A stretch of 9,148 bases of DNA from Fidelibacterota bacterium. Its GTDB lineage: Bacteria; Marinisomatota; Marinisomatia; Marinisomatales; UBA1611. Positions 1-7,585 of the stretch are shown here, piece by piece. How positions within the stretch are numbered: position 1 is the first letter of the stretch; each line of letters starts with the position of its first letter. Location of the stretch: contig PBKF01000024.1 of assembly GCA_002722105.1 (NCBI GenBank), forward strand, positions 7,273 through 16,420, read 5' to 3'. Below the pieces are notes generated by a model. That model made no database searches. It saw nothing but the letters and a program-made list of their open reading frames with translations, and was not told the DNA's origin. A program made the position numbers and the translations under genes.

Positions 1-3000
1 TTCATTTTATTTTCGCGCTCATCCTGAGCACCTCTTACATGAATATGAATAGCTTTTCCTGTATATCTTAAAGAATCATTATCAGGTAGAATAAGTACAC
101 CAGTCCACTCATCACCATTAAAGCTTTGTTTTTCTACCTTGAGAGTATCATTCTTCCCATCATTATTTAAATCTGTATTATCAGGATGTGTGACAGATAC
201 TGTTGGATCTACATTCAAATCAATGTAAAAATCTTCTTTAAATTTGACTACGAGAATAATCTGTTCATCAGAGACATAGTTTGCACGTATTGTATCTACA
301 CTTGGTGCTGTAACATCAATATAGAAGTAGTTAAAATTTGACCAATTTGAGTGAGCATGCCCGTTATCAATTGCCCTTACTCTCCAACTGTATGCCCCTT
401 CTGGAATATTCACGAGTCTTTTTTCAGTCCTATTAAGTGTACCTATCTCATCGACTCCATAGTGCCCTGTACTAATAGCATGTTCATTATTTTGATCATC
501 AGATCCGATCTGGATTTGATAACGAAGTCCTAATTCTTCCGTTGAGCCACCACTCGCATTATAGGGATCCATTGGAGCACTCCATGTAAGAGTGACTTCG
601 TTATTATTAATATTAGAATCATCTAAAGAATATGGAGGATTTGGTGGTTTGTTTGCATTTTCTATGCCTTCTAGGTTATCATATACCTGTGCAACAACAT
701 CTTCATTTGCTTTAAAGCCAGATAGAAAAAGGTCAAGGTCTCCATCCGCATCATAGTCCCCCCATTGAGTGAAACTGATACCAACACTATCAATTGATAA
801 GGTCGTATCGATATCAAATGTCCCATCTTCTTTTTGGTAATACAAATTAGTTACTGGTACAGACCCCAAGCCCAGTTCTCCTTCTGTACTTGATTGACCT
901 GTAACAACAAGGTCAAGATCCCCGTCTGCATCATAATCTCCCCAAGCAGGTTTGCCAAAATAAATTCCCTGAAGAGAATATTTTAATGTAAAACGATTAA
1001 CAGAATTTTCAACAATATATGTTATTAATTCTTCATTACTGTTTTTACCTGTTAAGGCAAAATCATAATATCCATCACTATTATAATCAGCAAATGCAAT
1101 TGCACCAGCAGTAACACCAAACATCTCTGAATCCCATCCTATTGATGGGGTTAAAATATGATTAGAGTTATTTGTATAAACACGCATTCTAAGAGATTCA
1201 GTGCTATCGGAACCAATGGTAACAAGATCAAGTCTGCCATCACTATTAATATCCACCCATTGCACGATCGCAGGATTAATTGGAACAAGAAAGACTTGGT
1301 TGGTATCAAGGCGCATTATTCCGTTATCATTATAAAAAACATCTAAATGTCTGATATTTGGATACACACCTGGATAATAACAATGTAAATAAGCGTTATT
1401 AAATCCTCCTTGGACATAATCTAAATCACCATCATCATCATAATCACCCCAGTGATGACCATTTACTCCTCCGTTGACCCAATAATCTGGAGTATTATCA
1501 TTATTTTTATCAATAGTATTAAAATCTGATTGAGTGTCTTTGATATAGTAGCCATTTTCATATTTATAAAAGCTAGTATTGTAGTAGCCACAGAAATCAA
1601 TAACAGAAAATCCCGTCATGGCTAGATCAAGGTGACCATCATTGGTATAGTCTACCCAAGAAATATGTCCTCCAAAGAACGCGGCAATATTCTGACTTAA
1701 GTCTTGCGATAATAAGCCATCAGTATTTTCAAATAAGTTTGTAATACTTGCACCAGAAAAAGTCACTCCTGTTAGAGCAAGATCTAGCAAACCATCTTCA
1801 GTATAGTCTGCCCAACCAGCTGAAGAATAAAAAACGCCTGGCAAGGATTGTGTAGATGAGACAAGTCTTGCAATAAATAAAGTATCTTCTTGGGACCATT
1901 GTGATGTATTACCAGAACCGTCTACGGTCTGCACTGCCCAATAATAGGTACCATGAGGAATTTCGTTAAACTCTCGAATAAGTCTCTGCCCTACATTAGA
2001 AGAATTATATGGTACTGATGAGGACATAAGTTCATTCCCACCTGGAGTTGTACCAATACGTACATTATATGATAGATTTGCAGGACCGTCAATATCATCT
2101 GATCCAGACCCCCATGTGAAAATAGCACGTGTGCTTACAGCGAAAGCTGTTAAAGCATCTGGAGGTTCAGGCGAATCATTAACCCCTGGATTCGTATTTA
2201 GATATACGTTACTAAAGGTGCTATCAGAATTTCCTATCTCCGTTGAACCAACGGCAATCATATCGGGTATACGATCCTGATTGATATCAACAAACCGTGC
2301 GGTACGAGCACCACGAATATGTTTGATAGAAGTAAAAGTCCCATCTACGTTTTTCACATATACCTTTGCAGATAATGAGTGCACAGTTTCAGCATAGTTT
2401 GTAACTGAATCTGCGCCTGCTATAACAAGGTCCTTTAGACCGTCCAGATTAAAATCAATGGCATCTATTGTACCATGTGCAACAGCAAAATTGATCTGAT
2501 CTGAAGCTAACGAATATGTTCCGAGAGGTTCATTCTCAAAAATATAGGTTACGAGTTTTCCATCTATTTTATTCCAACCAGTGGTAATCAGATCTAAATC
2601 TCCATCTGAATCAAGATCAACAAATTTAGATGCTCCAGCCTTAAGACCAATTATAGCATCTGCTGTAGTAACTTCTGTGAGTCGCCCTATTGGATCATTT
2701 TGATATAACCTAGTTACAGATGAAATCGCATTCGCAGTTCTTCCACCAATAATAAGATCAGGATCGCCGTCATTATCATAATCACCCCATGTACTGCTTC
2801 CTGTAAGTAAGGATGGAAAGATTGTACTTGGATCTTTCTGAAGATTATTACCAGTATTGATATAGAGTTCATTAAGAATATAATTTGTATTTAATCCCAT
2901 TAAAAAAAGATCTGGACGACCATCCATATTTACATCTCCCCATTGACCATTACTGTATGTCATATCCAGACTTTCAAGCCATGAAGACTCACTAAAAGAT

Positions 3001-3410
3001 GCAGATGAATTGTTAAACAGAAGTTTTGATATATCAGATCCATTTATATATATATCAATGTCTCCATCAAGGTCCACATCTGCTATAGTACTATTGCCTA
3101 AGCCACCTAAATACTCAGCAAAGGATATATCACCTTGGTTAAAGTATATTTCATATCCTTGAGAAAGTATGCCATCACCATTGCCTAAAATCACATCTAA
3201 GAAAGTACCAAAACGTGTTGAGTCATAGCCTGATAAGATGATATCCGAATAACCATCATTATTTAAGTCGGCTATCTGAATTGAATTAGAAATTGAACGA
3301 GGAACTGTTTCGGTAAGTGCCGAGTCTAATTCAAAGGGATCCTGCGCTGAAAGAATAGAGAGAGACATTCCTATAGCCAGATAAAACAGGAATCGCTTAC
3401 AGCACTTCAT
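1..3410 (-). CDS. Large exported FG-GAP/VCBS-repeat protein with Fn3 domains (3' partial)
   Basis: I translated this by hand from ATG at 3410: 1,136 codons to the left edge without a stop, so the C-terminus, including any sorting domain, is outside the window. Residues 1-22 are a signal peptide (basic MKCCKR start, hydrophobic core, SILSAQ cleavage region). Fourteen Ca-loop repeats of the form DxDxDGxxDL...G follow, with first Asp at residues 48, 111, 159, 210, 265, 319, 375 and then 535, 587, 656, 720, 775, 825, 885. Fn3-like domains lie at about 412-516 and 918-1032 (Trp in the B strand, YYWAVQTVD and YSWRVRAID near the end). An Ig-like stretch starts at about 1033 with VTAPSVDTI. The family is known to form beta-propellers with bound calcium, often in adhesins or secreted surface proteins. 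The substrate is unknown. The gene starts 13 bp after the cyclase stop and has no good Shine-Dalgarno sequence, so it is probably co-transcribed and translationally coupled. Confidence 0.9.
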   Translation of the reverse strand, partial: MKCCKRFLFYLAIGMSLSILSAQDPFELDSALTETVPRSISNSIQIADLNNDGYSDIILSGYDSTRFGTFLDVILGNGDGILSQGYEIYFNQGDISFAEYLGGLGNSTIADVDLDGDIDIYINGSDISKLLFNNSSASFSESSWLESLDMTYSNGQWGDVNMDGRPDLFLMGLNTNYILNELYINTGNNLQKDPSTIFPSLLTGSSTWGDYDNDGDPDLIIGGRTANAISSVTRLYQNDPIGRLTEVTTADAIIGLKAGASKFVDLDSDGDLDLITTGWNKIDGKLVTYIFENEPLGTYSLASDQINFAVAHGTIDAIDFNLDGLKDLVIAGADSVTNYAETVHSLSAKVYVKNVDGTFTSIKHIRGARTARFVDINQDRIPDMIAVGSTEIGNSDSTFSNVYLNTNPGVNDSPEPPDALTAFAVSTRAIFTWGSGSDDIDGPANLSYNVRIGTTPGGNELMSSSVPYNSSNVGQRLIREFNEIPHGTYYWAVQTVDGSGNTSQWSQEDTLFIARLVSSTQSLPGVFYSSAGWADYTEDGLLDLALTGVTFSGASITNLFENTDGLLSQDLSQNIAAFFGGHISWVDYTNDGHLDLAMTGFSVIDFCGYYNTSFYKYENGYYIKDTQSDFNTIDKNNDNTPDYWVNGGVNGHHWGDYDDDGDLDYVQGGFNNAYLHCYYPGVYPNIRHLDVFYNDNGIMRLDTNQVFLVPINPAIVQWVDINSDGRLDLVTIGSDSTESLRMRVYTNNSNHILTPSIGWDSEMFGVTAGAIAFADYNSDGYYDFALTGKNSNEELITYIVENSVNRFTLKYSLQGIYFGKPAWGDYDADGDLDLVVTGQSSTEGELGLGSVPVTNLYYQKEDGTFDIDTTLSIDSVGISFTQWGDYDADGDLDLFLSGFKANEDVVAQVYDNLEGIENANKPPNPPYSLDDSNINNNEVTLTWSAPMDPYNASGGSTEELGLRYQIQIGSDDQNNEHAISTGHYGVDEIGTLNRTEKRLVNIPEGAYSWRVRAIDNGHAHSNWSNFNYFYIDVTAPSVDTIRANYVSDEQIILVVKFKEDFYIDLNVDPTVSVTHPDNTDLNNDGKNDTLKVEKQSFNGDEWTGVLILPDNDSLRYTGKAIHIHVRGAQDERENKM
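315..659 (-). other. Fibronectin type III-like domain 2
   Basis: Residues about 918-1032 start with NKPPNPPYSL and continue with EVTLTWSAPMDP, LRYQIQIGSDD and IPEGAYSWRVRAIDNG, ending at NYFYIDVTAP. The layout matches the first Fn3 domain, so the protein reads as two tandem propeller-Fn3 units. After it, residues 1033-1136 look like an Ig-like beta domain with one more Ca-loop-like DLNNDGKND, cut by the window edge. Confidence 0.65.
681..1847 (-). other. VCBS/FG-GAP propeller module 2 (seven repeats plus an inserted extra loop)
   Basis: Residues about 522-910 carry seven repeats with first Asp at 535, 587, 656, 720, 775, 825 and 885. Examples are WADYTEDGLLDLALTG, WVDINSDGRLDLVTIG and WGDYDADGDLDLFLSG. 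The interval before the third repeat is long (69 residues) and includes an extra Ca-loop-like DKNNDNTPDYWVNG at 634-647. The only two cysteines visible in the mature protein (607 and 677) flank this part. Repeats 13 and 14 share an identical 12-residue core. Confidence 0.8.
1863..2177 (-). other. Fibronectin type III-like domain 1
   Basis: Residues about 412-516 begin with the Pro-rich DSPEPPDAL lead-in typical of Fn3. They continue with AIFTWGSGSDD (B-strand Trp), LSYNVRIGTTPGG (C strand) and GTYYWAVQTVDGSGNTS (F/G strands), ending at DTLFIARL. The domain sits between the two propeller modules and probably acts as a spacer. Confidence 0.7.
2211..3293 (-). other. VCBS/FG-GAP propeller module 1 (seven repeats)
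   Basis: Residues about 40-400 of the large exported protein hold seven repeats spaced 48 to 63 residues apart. Examples are IADLNNDGYSDIILSG, FVDLDSDGDLDLITTG and WGDYDNDGDPDLIIGG. The alternating Asp/Asn of each loop is the known Ca-binding pattern of integrin-type FG-GAP blades. Repeat 7 (FVDINQDRIPDMIAVG) has Arg in place of the loop Gly. Seven repeats match a complete seven-bladed propeller, which I infer from the count. Confidence 0.8.
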
Positions 3411-3423
3411 CCGATTGGATTAA

Positions 3424-6273
3424 TTATTTGCTGGTAAGTGTCCAGACACCATCCCAGTCATCACCGGGTGGGTTGGCCAAAAAGTGCTCGCAACGAGGAA
3501 TATAAATTCTACTTGGATTTGTTTTTCGGCCTGGGAACATATCTTCCAGAGCATCTGAAGCCTTAAACGCTTCTATACTTTTTGTCCACTCCTGGTTTTT
3601 ATAAAGTTCAAGTGCTTCATGATAGGCTGGTAAAATCTTTTTATATTGTTCAGGCTCTTGCCCTATTTCTGATATTAATTCATAAACCTTAACTGGTTCT
3701 TCCTTACCCATGACACGGACATTATCTAAGTCACGAATAACAACTCTATCTTTTACTGGTTGATAGGTACTATCAGCGATCTGTATGTAGATACCGTATT
3801 GCTTGGCAGATGATTCTAAACGAGCAGCTGTATTGACATTATCGCCCATCATGGTATAGTTCATTCGAGCCTCTGAACCCATATTACCGGTAACCATTTG
3901 ACCAGAACTTATACCAATCCTATTTTGCATATGGTGGACGATTTCCGGCCATCGATCTCCTTCTTCCTGCCAGTCTTTTCGAAGTATCGCTAGATTTTCT
4001 TGCATTTTGATGGCCGTTCTGCAAGCCCAGAGTTCATGATCATCTACTTCTATGGGTGCGCCATAAAAAGCAACAATAGCATCTCCGATGTATTTATCAA
4101 GGGTTCCATTATTTTCAAGAAGTACATCGGTCATATCTGTCAGGTATTGGTTTAGAAGAGTTACAAGTTCACTAGCAGTTAATTTTTCAGAAAAAGCAGA
4201 AAAGCTCTGGATGTCAGTAAAGAAAGCAGTATGGTATCCTTCTTCGCCACCAAGCGAAGGTTCTTCGCCGCTTTCGTACATTTGGTCAATTAGTTCAGGA
4301 GAAACATAAGTACCAAAAGATTCTTTAAGGAAATTTTTATTCTTTTCTTCCTGGATGTAATTGTATACAGTAATTCCTAGATATCCGATTGACAATGTAG
4401 ATAAGGGGCCTACCATATCCAGCCAGATATGTTGCGTTGAAAAAAGCCAGAATGAGAGCCAGCCATAGGCACCAACAAGGATACCTATTGCCAGGCCACC
4501 CATAGCGGCACTTAATGCTGGAACTCCAAAAGCCAGCAACATACCTAAAACAATAATGATAAGAGCAATCTGAGCTTTAGGAATTTCATATATAATTATA
4601 TTATCCAGAATTGTATTCAGTGCATTTGCATGCAGACCCACCATAGGATATCTAGGGTCAAAGGGCATGGGGTTCAAGTCTGATGTTCCGGTTGCTGTAA
4701 GACCGTAGTATAATTTTTTTCCAACGAACTCAAAAGGAACTATTAGTCGCGCTGTTCCTTTGTCTTCACTACCGTAGATCAGTCTCTCCGAGTTGGGGAA
4801 AAAATACAGAGGCCGTTGCTCAGCGATCATGTTATTACGATTTAGATTAGATATAATCATGAAATTTCGCTCAATCAGAGAAAGTTTAGCCTCCGCTTTT
4901 TTCAAATTGGCATCTCGTAGATCCTTCTGGAGTTGCTGAACAGTAGAAAACTGATAATTGTCATCCAGTCCATGATCAAATAATAATGAACCATTAGATA
5001 TCAATCCATCCAGGGTTGGATCTTTCTCCCGATTCTTATCTAAAAATGCACTTGCTATAGTATTATTATTCTTAATCTCATTAAAAACAAATGGATGAGC
5101 TTTTTTAAAATCGGCTGCTGTGCCATTGGGATTTGCCATAATCCATTTTTCTAATGCTCCCATCATCATTACTTGTTTTACAGCTGCTAGAATATCCTTT
5201 TTAGAAGCATCAATATAGCCTAAAGCGGGTTTATAGGCCGCTTTAACATCCCCATCAAAAGATTGATTCATGAGTTTTTTAAATTCAGCAAGAATATAGT
5301 TGGAGTATTCATTTTTCTGAAATTCTTTCAATACATTATAGGGATAATGCATCAGATCAAATTCACCAGTTTCTTTATCTTCCCAGTTTCCTGCCCAGTT
5401 GACCTGCATCTGTCCTTTGTCGTTGATTGGGATTGAGATTTCTGTGCGACCGTGTTCATCTGCTTCAGGTAGATCAAACCGAAGATATTTACCAGGTACA
5501 ATTTCTACATCATCAAAGGAAACGCCATAATGTCTTAACGCCATGGCCAGGGAAGCCGCAGGAAAGATTCTATTTTCATAGATTCCAACCAAAGGGTACT
5601 TACGCTGTAATCCATCTGGATCTGGGTCTGATTGGAAGAAATAAACACCAGCAGAATTTTTTATCAATGTATCTACCGCTGTTTCAATATCATAGAAATC
5701 AAATAGAGTAGAGTACTTTTCCCGATCTACGGTACGGAATAATTTATATTCTTCTAATAGCTTTAATCTTCGTTCCATCACTTCTGACCGTTTTTTCACC
5801 GGTCCCTTTTTCTTGGGCATAGGCTTGAAACTTTGGGCAAAAAAGATATTCCCAGCACGTTTTGCCGCATCGGCGAGATCATTATCAGGGTCGGGAAAAA
5901 GGTCTTTCACGCTCTCCATTGTTAGTGTGCTGTCAGTAATGCTGGTAAGAACTTTATATTCCAGCTTTCGCTCACTATCTTCAATAAAATAAATATCAAA
6001 AATAAATGCATCAAGTCCGTGCTCAGCAGCAAGGTTTATCATTGGGATATGCTTTTCTCTGCTCCAAGGATCCCATTTCCCTTCCGATTGCAGAGCCCTT
6101 ACATCAATATCAGCTGTTGCAATATCAGTTCTTGTATCAATAAGCCCTCGGCTCTTGAACCTCATATCCAACAGATTATGCTCAAAATTATCATAGAGAT
6201 CAAAAATAGATAAAATGCAGGTTATGGCTGCAACTCCAAAGGCAATAATGATGTAAGGTAGGTGTTTCTGCAT
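3424..6273 (-). CDS. CHASE2-domain class III adenylate cyclase
   Basis: The protein has 949 residues. It has an N-terminal membrane segment (about 7-24), a CHASE2-type extracytoplasmic sensor (about 25-562), three further membrane segments (about 565-584, 586-611, 617-639) and a cytoplasmic class III cyclase domain (about 680-865). Catalytic residues seen: metal-binding Asp687 (AFFTDIQSFS) and Asp731 (KYIGDAIVAFYG), adenine-specifying Lys727 and Asp811, and Asn814 and Arg818 in GDNVNTAARLES for the transition state. The complete set predicts ATP to cAMP. The tail to residue 949 ends in the NPPGDDWDGVW motif seen at the end of many CHASE2 cyclases. An insertion of about 200 residues enlarges the sensor. 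ATG is 7 bp after the secretin stop with no clear Shine-Dalgarno sequence, suggesting coupled translation. The ligand sensed is unknown. Confidence 0.93.
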   Translation of the reverse strand: MQKHLPYIIIAFGVAAITCILSIFDLYDNFEHNLLDMRFKSRGLIDTRTDIATADIDVRALQSEGKWDPWSREKHIPMINLAAEHGLDAFIFDIYFIEDSERKLEYKVLTSITDSTLTMESVKDLFPDPDNDLADAAKRAGNIFFAQSFKPMPKKKGPVKKRSEVMERRLKLLEEYKLFRTVDREKYSTLFDFYDIETAVDTLIKNSAGVYFFQSDPDPDGLQRKYPLVGIYENRIFPAASLAMALRHYGVSFDDVEIVPGKYLRFDLPEADEHGRTEISIPINDKGQMQVNWAGNWEDKETGEFDLMHYPYNVLKEFQKNEYSNYILAEFKKLMNQSFDGDVKAAYKPALGYIDASKKDILAAVKQVMMMGALEKWIMANPNGTAADFKKAHPFVFNEIKNNNTIASAFLDKNREKDPTLDGLISNGSLLFDHGLDDNYQFSTVQQLQKDLRDANLKKAEAKLSLIERNFMIISNLNRNNMIAEQRPLYFFPNSERLIYGSEDKGTARLIVPFEFVGKKLYYGLTATGTSDLNPMPFDPRYPMVGLHANALNTILDNIIIYEIPKAQIALIIIVLGMLLAFGVPALSAAMGGLAIGILVGAYGWLSFWLFSTQHIWLDMVGPLSTLSIGYLGITVYNYIQEEKNKNFLKESFGTYVSPELIDQMYESGEEPSLGGEEGYHTAFFTDIQSFSAFSEKLTASELVTLLNQYLTDMTDVLLENNGTLDKYIGDAIVAFYGAPIEVDDHELWACRTAIKMQENLAILRKDWQEEGDRWPEIVHHMQNRIGISSGQMVTGNMGSEARMNYTMMGDNVNTAARLESSAKQYGIYIQIADSTYQPVKDRVVIRDLDNVRVMGKEEPVKVYELISEIGQEPEQYKKILPAYHEALELYKNQEWTKSIEAFKASDALEDMFPGRKTNPSRIYIPRCEHFLANPPGDDWDGVWTLTSK
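4744..5340 (-). other. Helix-rich insertion within the CHASE2 sensor
   Basis: In ordinary CHASE2 domains the strand here written MQVNWAGNW (289-297) is followed after about 30-60 residues by the strand-turn written FVGKKLYYGLTATGTSDL (516-533) and then by the YPMVGLHANALNTIL helix (542-556). Here residues about 312-510 intervene. They are mostly predicted helix, rich in Lys/Ala/Asn/Leu, with a charged stretch at 444-470 that could form a coiled coil. I do not recognise a known domain in it. Confidence 0.55.
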
Positions 6274-6280
6274 AAGGTTG

Positions 6281-7585
6281 TTAACCGATTACGTTAGGTG
6301 TAATGAAGATCAGTAATTCCCGTTGCTCTTTTTCAATAGATGTGGATTGAAATATCTGACCAAGAAGAGGAATATTACTAATAATAGGAATAAATTTTTT
6401 GTTTTCAAGTACATTTTCTGCAATGAGACCACCGATAATTGCTGTGTCCCCATCACTTACAGTTACCTGGGTTTTTACTGTCCGTTTTGTTGAGCGTGGT
6501 TTATCTGTATTGATTTCTGCAGCAGAGAGTAGTGCTTCAACCGTTGCATCCACTAAAAGGGTAATCTTTGATGCTTCGTTGATTCTTGGAGTGACTTTTA
6601 ATTTAATTCCAATATCTTTTTCCTGAACCTGATTGGTAAGGATGTTTCCATAAGGGCTGTTAGTTTGAGCTTGTTGATTCCCCTGTCGATATTGATTTTG
6701 CGAATTATTAATATTCCCTTCGATGTAAACAGTAGTCACAACTTCAGCTTCAGCTTCATGATTATCCAATGTGGTTACTTGTGGACTTGATAAAAGTTTG
6801 GATTGCCCTCTCGCTTGCATTACCCGTAATGCAGCTGATAGCTGGATGGGGTTCAAAGTAGCAATGGTAATATTACTAAGATTGATTGGTATGGAAATTG
6901 AATCAGCAGAGCCTCCAAATTGTACAGGTGCTTTAGTCCAGTCAATCCCATCTCCTCTGGTAGTATCTAGGTTTGTTTCGATAAACCGAACAGCAATATT
7001 GATATTAGGTATGGGCACATCTAAAAGTTGAATCATTTTCAGAATATGGGGAATATTTTCCTGCATATCAGATACGATAACAATATTTGATGCACCTTTA
7101 GTACTAGAAGTAGTAACCAGGGGTGTAAATGATGTAATCTTGCCTCTAGCAGACATGACAGCTTGCATTGGTGCCTGCAAATCATCGGAATTGATATATT
7201 TTAACTTAACCACTTTGGTCTCCAATTCGCCGACCATCTCAATATCGCTGCCTTTCACAATAATGATATTTTCCTGCACAAAATAACTGTAACCATTTGG
7301 TTTCAAAATCGCATCTAGTGCAGCCTTAACCGAAACATTTTCGAGAGTTGCGGTTATTGTATCTTTAACTGCAGGACTGATTACAATATTCAAACCGGTT
7401 AACTCACCAATCAACATGAGGACATTTTTAATGTCCGACTCCTTCATGTTGATTGACATTTTTTCATTTAAATTATACTGTTCACCATCTTTGGTTAAAG
7501 GTATGTAGCCAGGTGTATCTTGACCAATGAGATGCCCGGCCAACAATAATGGAAATAAAAGAATAATACTAAATCTATGTGCCAA
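6281..7585 (-). CDS. Compact PilQ-type secretin (outer-membrane pore)
   Basis: The protein has 434 residues. It has a signal peptide at about 1-22 (ending GHLIGQ), an N0/STN-like domain (about 43-112, with NVLMLIGELTGLNIVIS), one N1/NolW-like domain (about 121-190) and the secretin barrel domain (about 195-434) with SSPQVTTLDN, GIKLKVTPRI, SDGDTAIIGGLI, IPLLGQIF and LLIFITPNVI. Secretins form multimeric outer-membrane channels for type IV pili or type II secretion. With one N1 domain and PilO/PilP-like neighbours, PilQ of a pilus machine is the better reading than GspD, which usually has N1-N3. AMIN domains and a C-terminal pilotin segment are absent. The start is TTG at 7585: an in-frame TAA lies at 7613-7615, no ATG or GTG lies between, and only this start preserves the signal peptide. 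The gene overlaps the preceding one by 11 bp. Confidence 0.92.
   Translation of the reverse strand: MAHRFSIILLFPLLLAGHLIGQDTPGYIPLTKDGEQYNLNEKMSINMKESDIKNVLMLIGELTGLNIVISPAVKDTITATLENVSVKAALDAILKPNGYSYFVQENIIIVKGSDIEMVGELETKVVKLKYINSDDLQAPMQAVMSARGKITSFTPLVTTSSTKGASNIVIVSDMQENIPHILKMIQLLDVPIPNINIAVRFIETNLDTTRGDGIDWTKAPVQFGGSADSISIPINLSNITIATLNPIQLSAALRVMQARGQSKLLSSPQVTTLDNHEAEAEVVTTVYIEGNINNSQNQYRQGNQQAQTNSPYGNILTNQVQEKDIGIKLKVTPRINEASKITLLVDATVEALLSAAEINTDKPRSTKRTVKTQVTVSDGDTAIIGGLIAENVLENKKFIPIISNIPLLGQIFQSTSIEKEQRELLIFITPNVIG

Noticed and set aside
681..3293. Regularly spaced similar DNA segments resembling a repeat array
   Set aside because: The similarity follows the codons of Ca-loop protein repeats, spacing is irregular (about 145-205 bp) and units are diverged; it is not a CRISPR array.
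3411..3423. Terminator between the cyclase and the surface protein gene
   Set aside because: The 13 bp gap contains no hairpin or T-run.
5427..5711. Plus-strand open frame of 94 codons opposite the cyclase gene
   Set aside because: It lies antisense to the CHASE2 sensor and its composition looks random, with no start signal.
3424..6273. Guanylate rather than adenylate cyclase
   Set aside because: The specificity positions are Lys727 and Asp811, the adenylate cyclase pair; guanylate cyclases typically have Glu and Cys or similar there.
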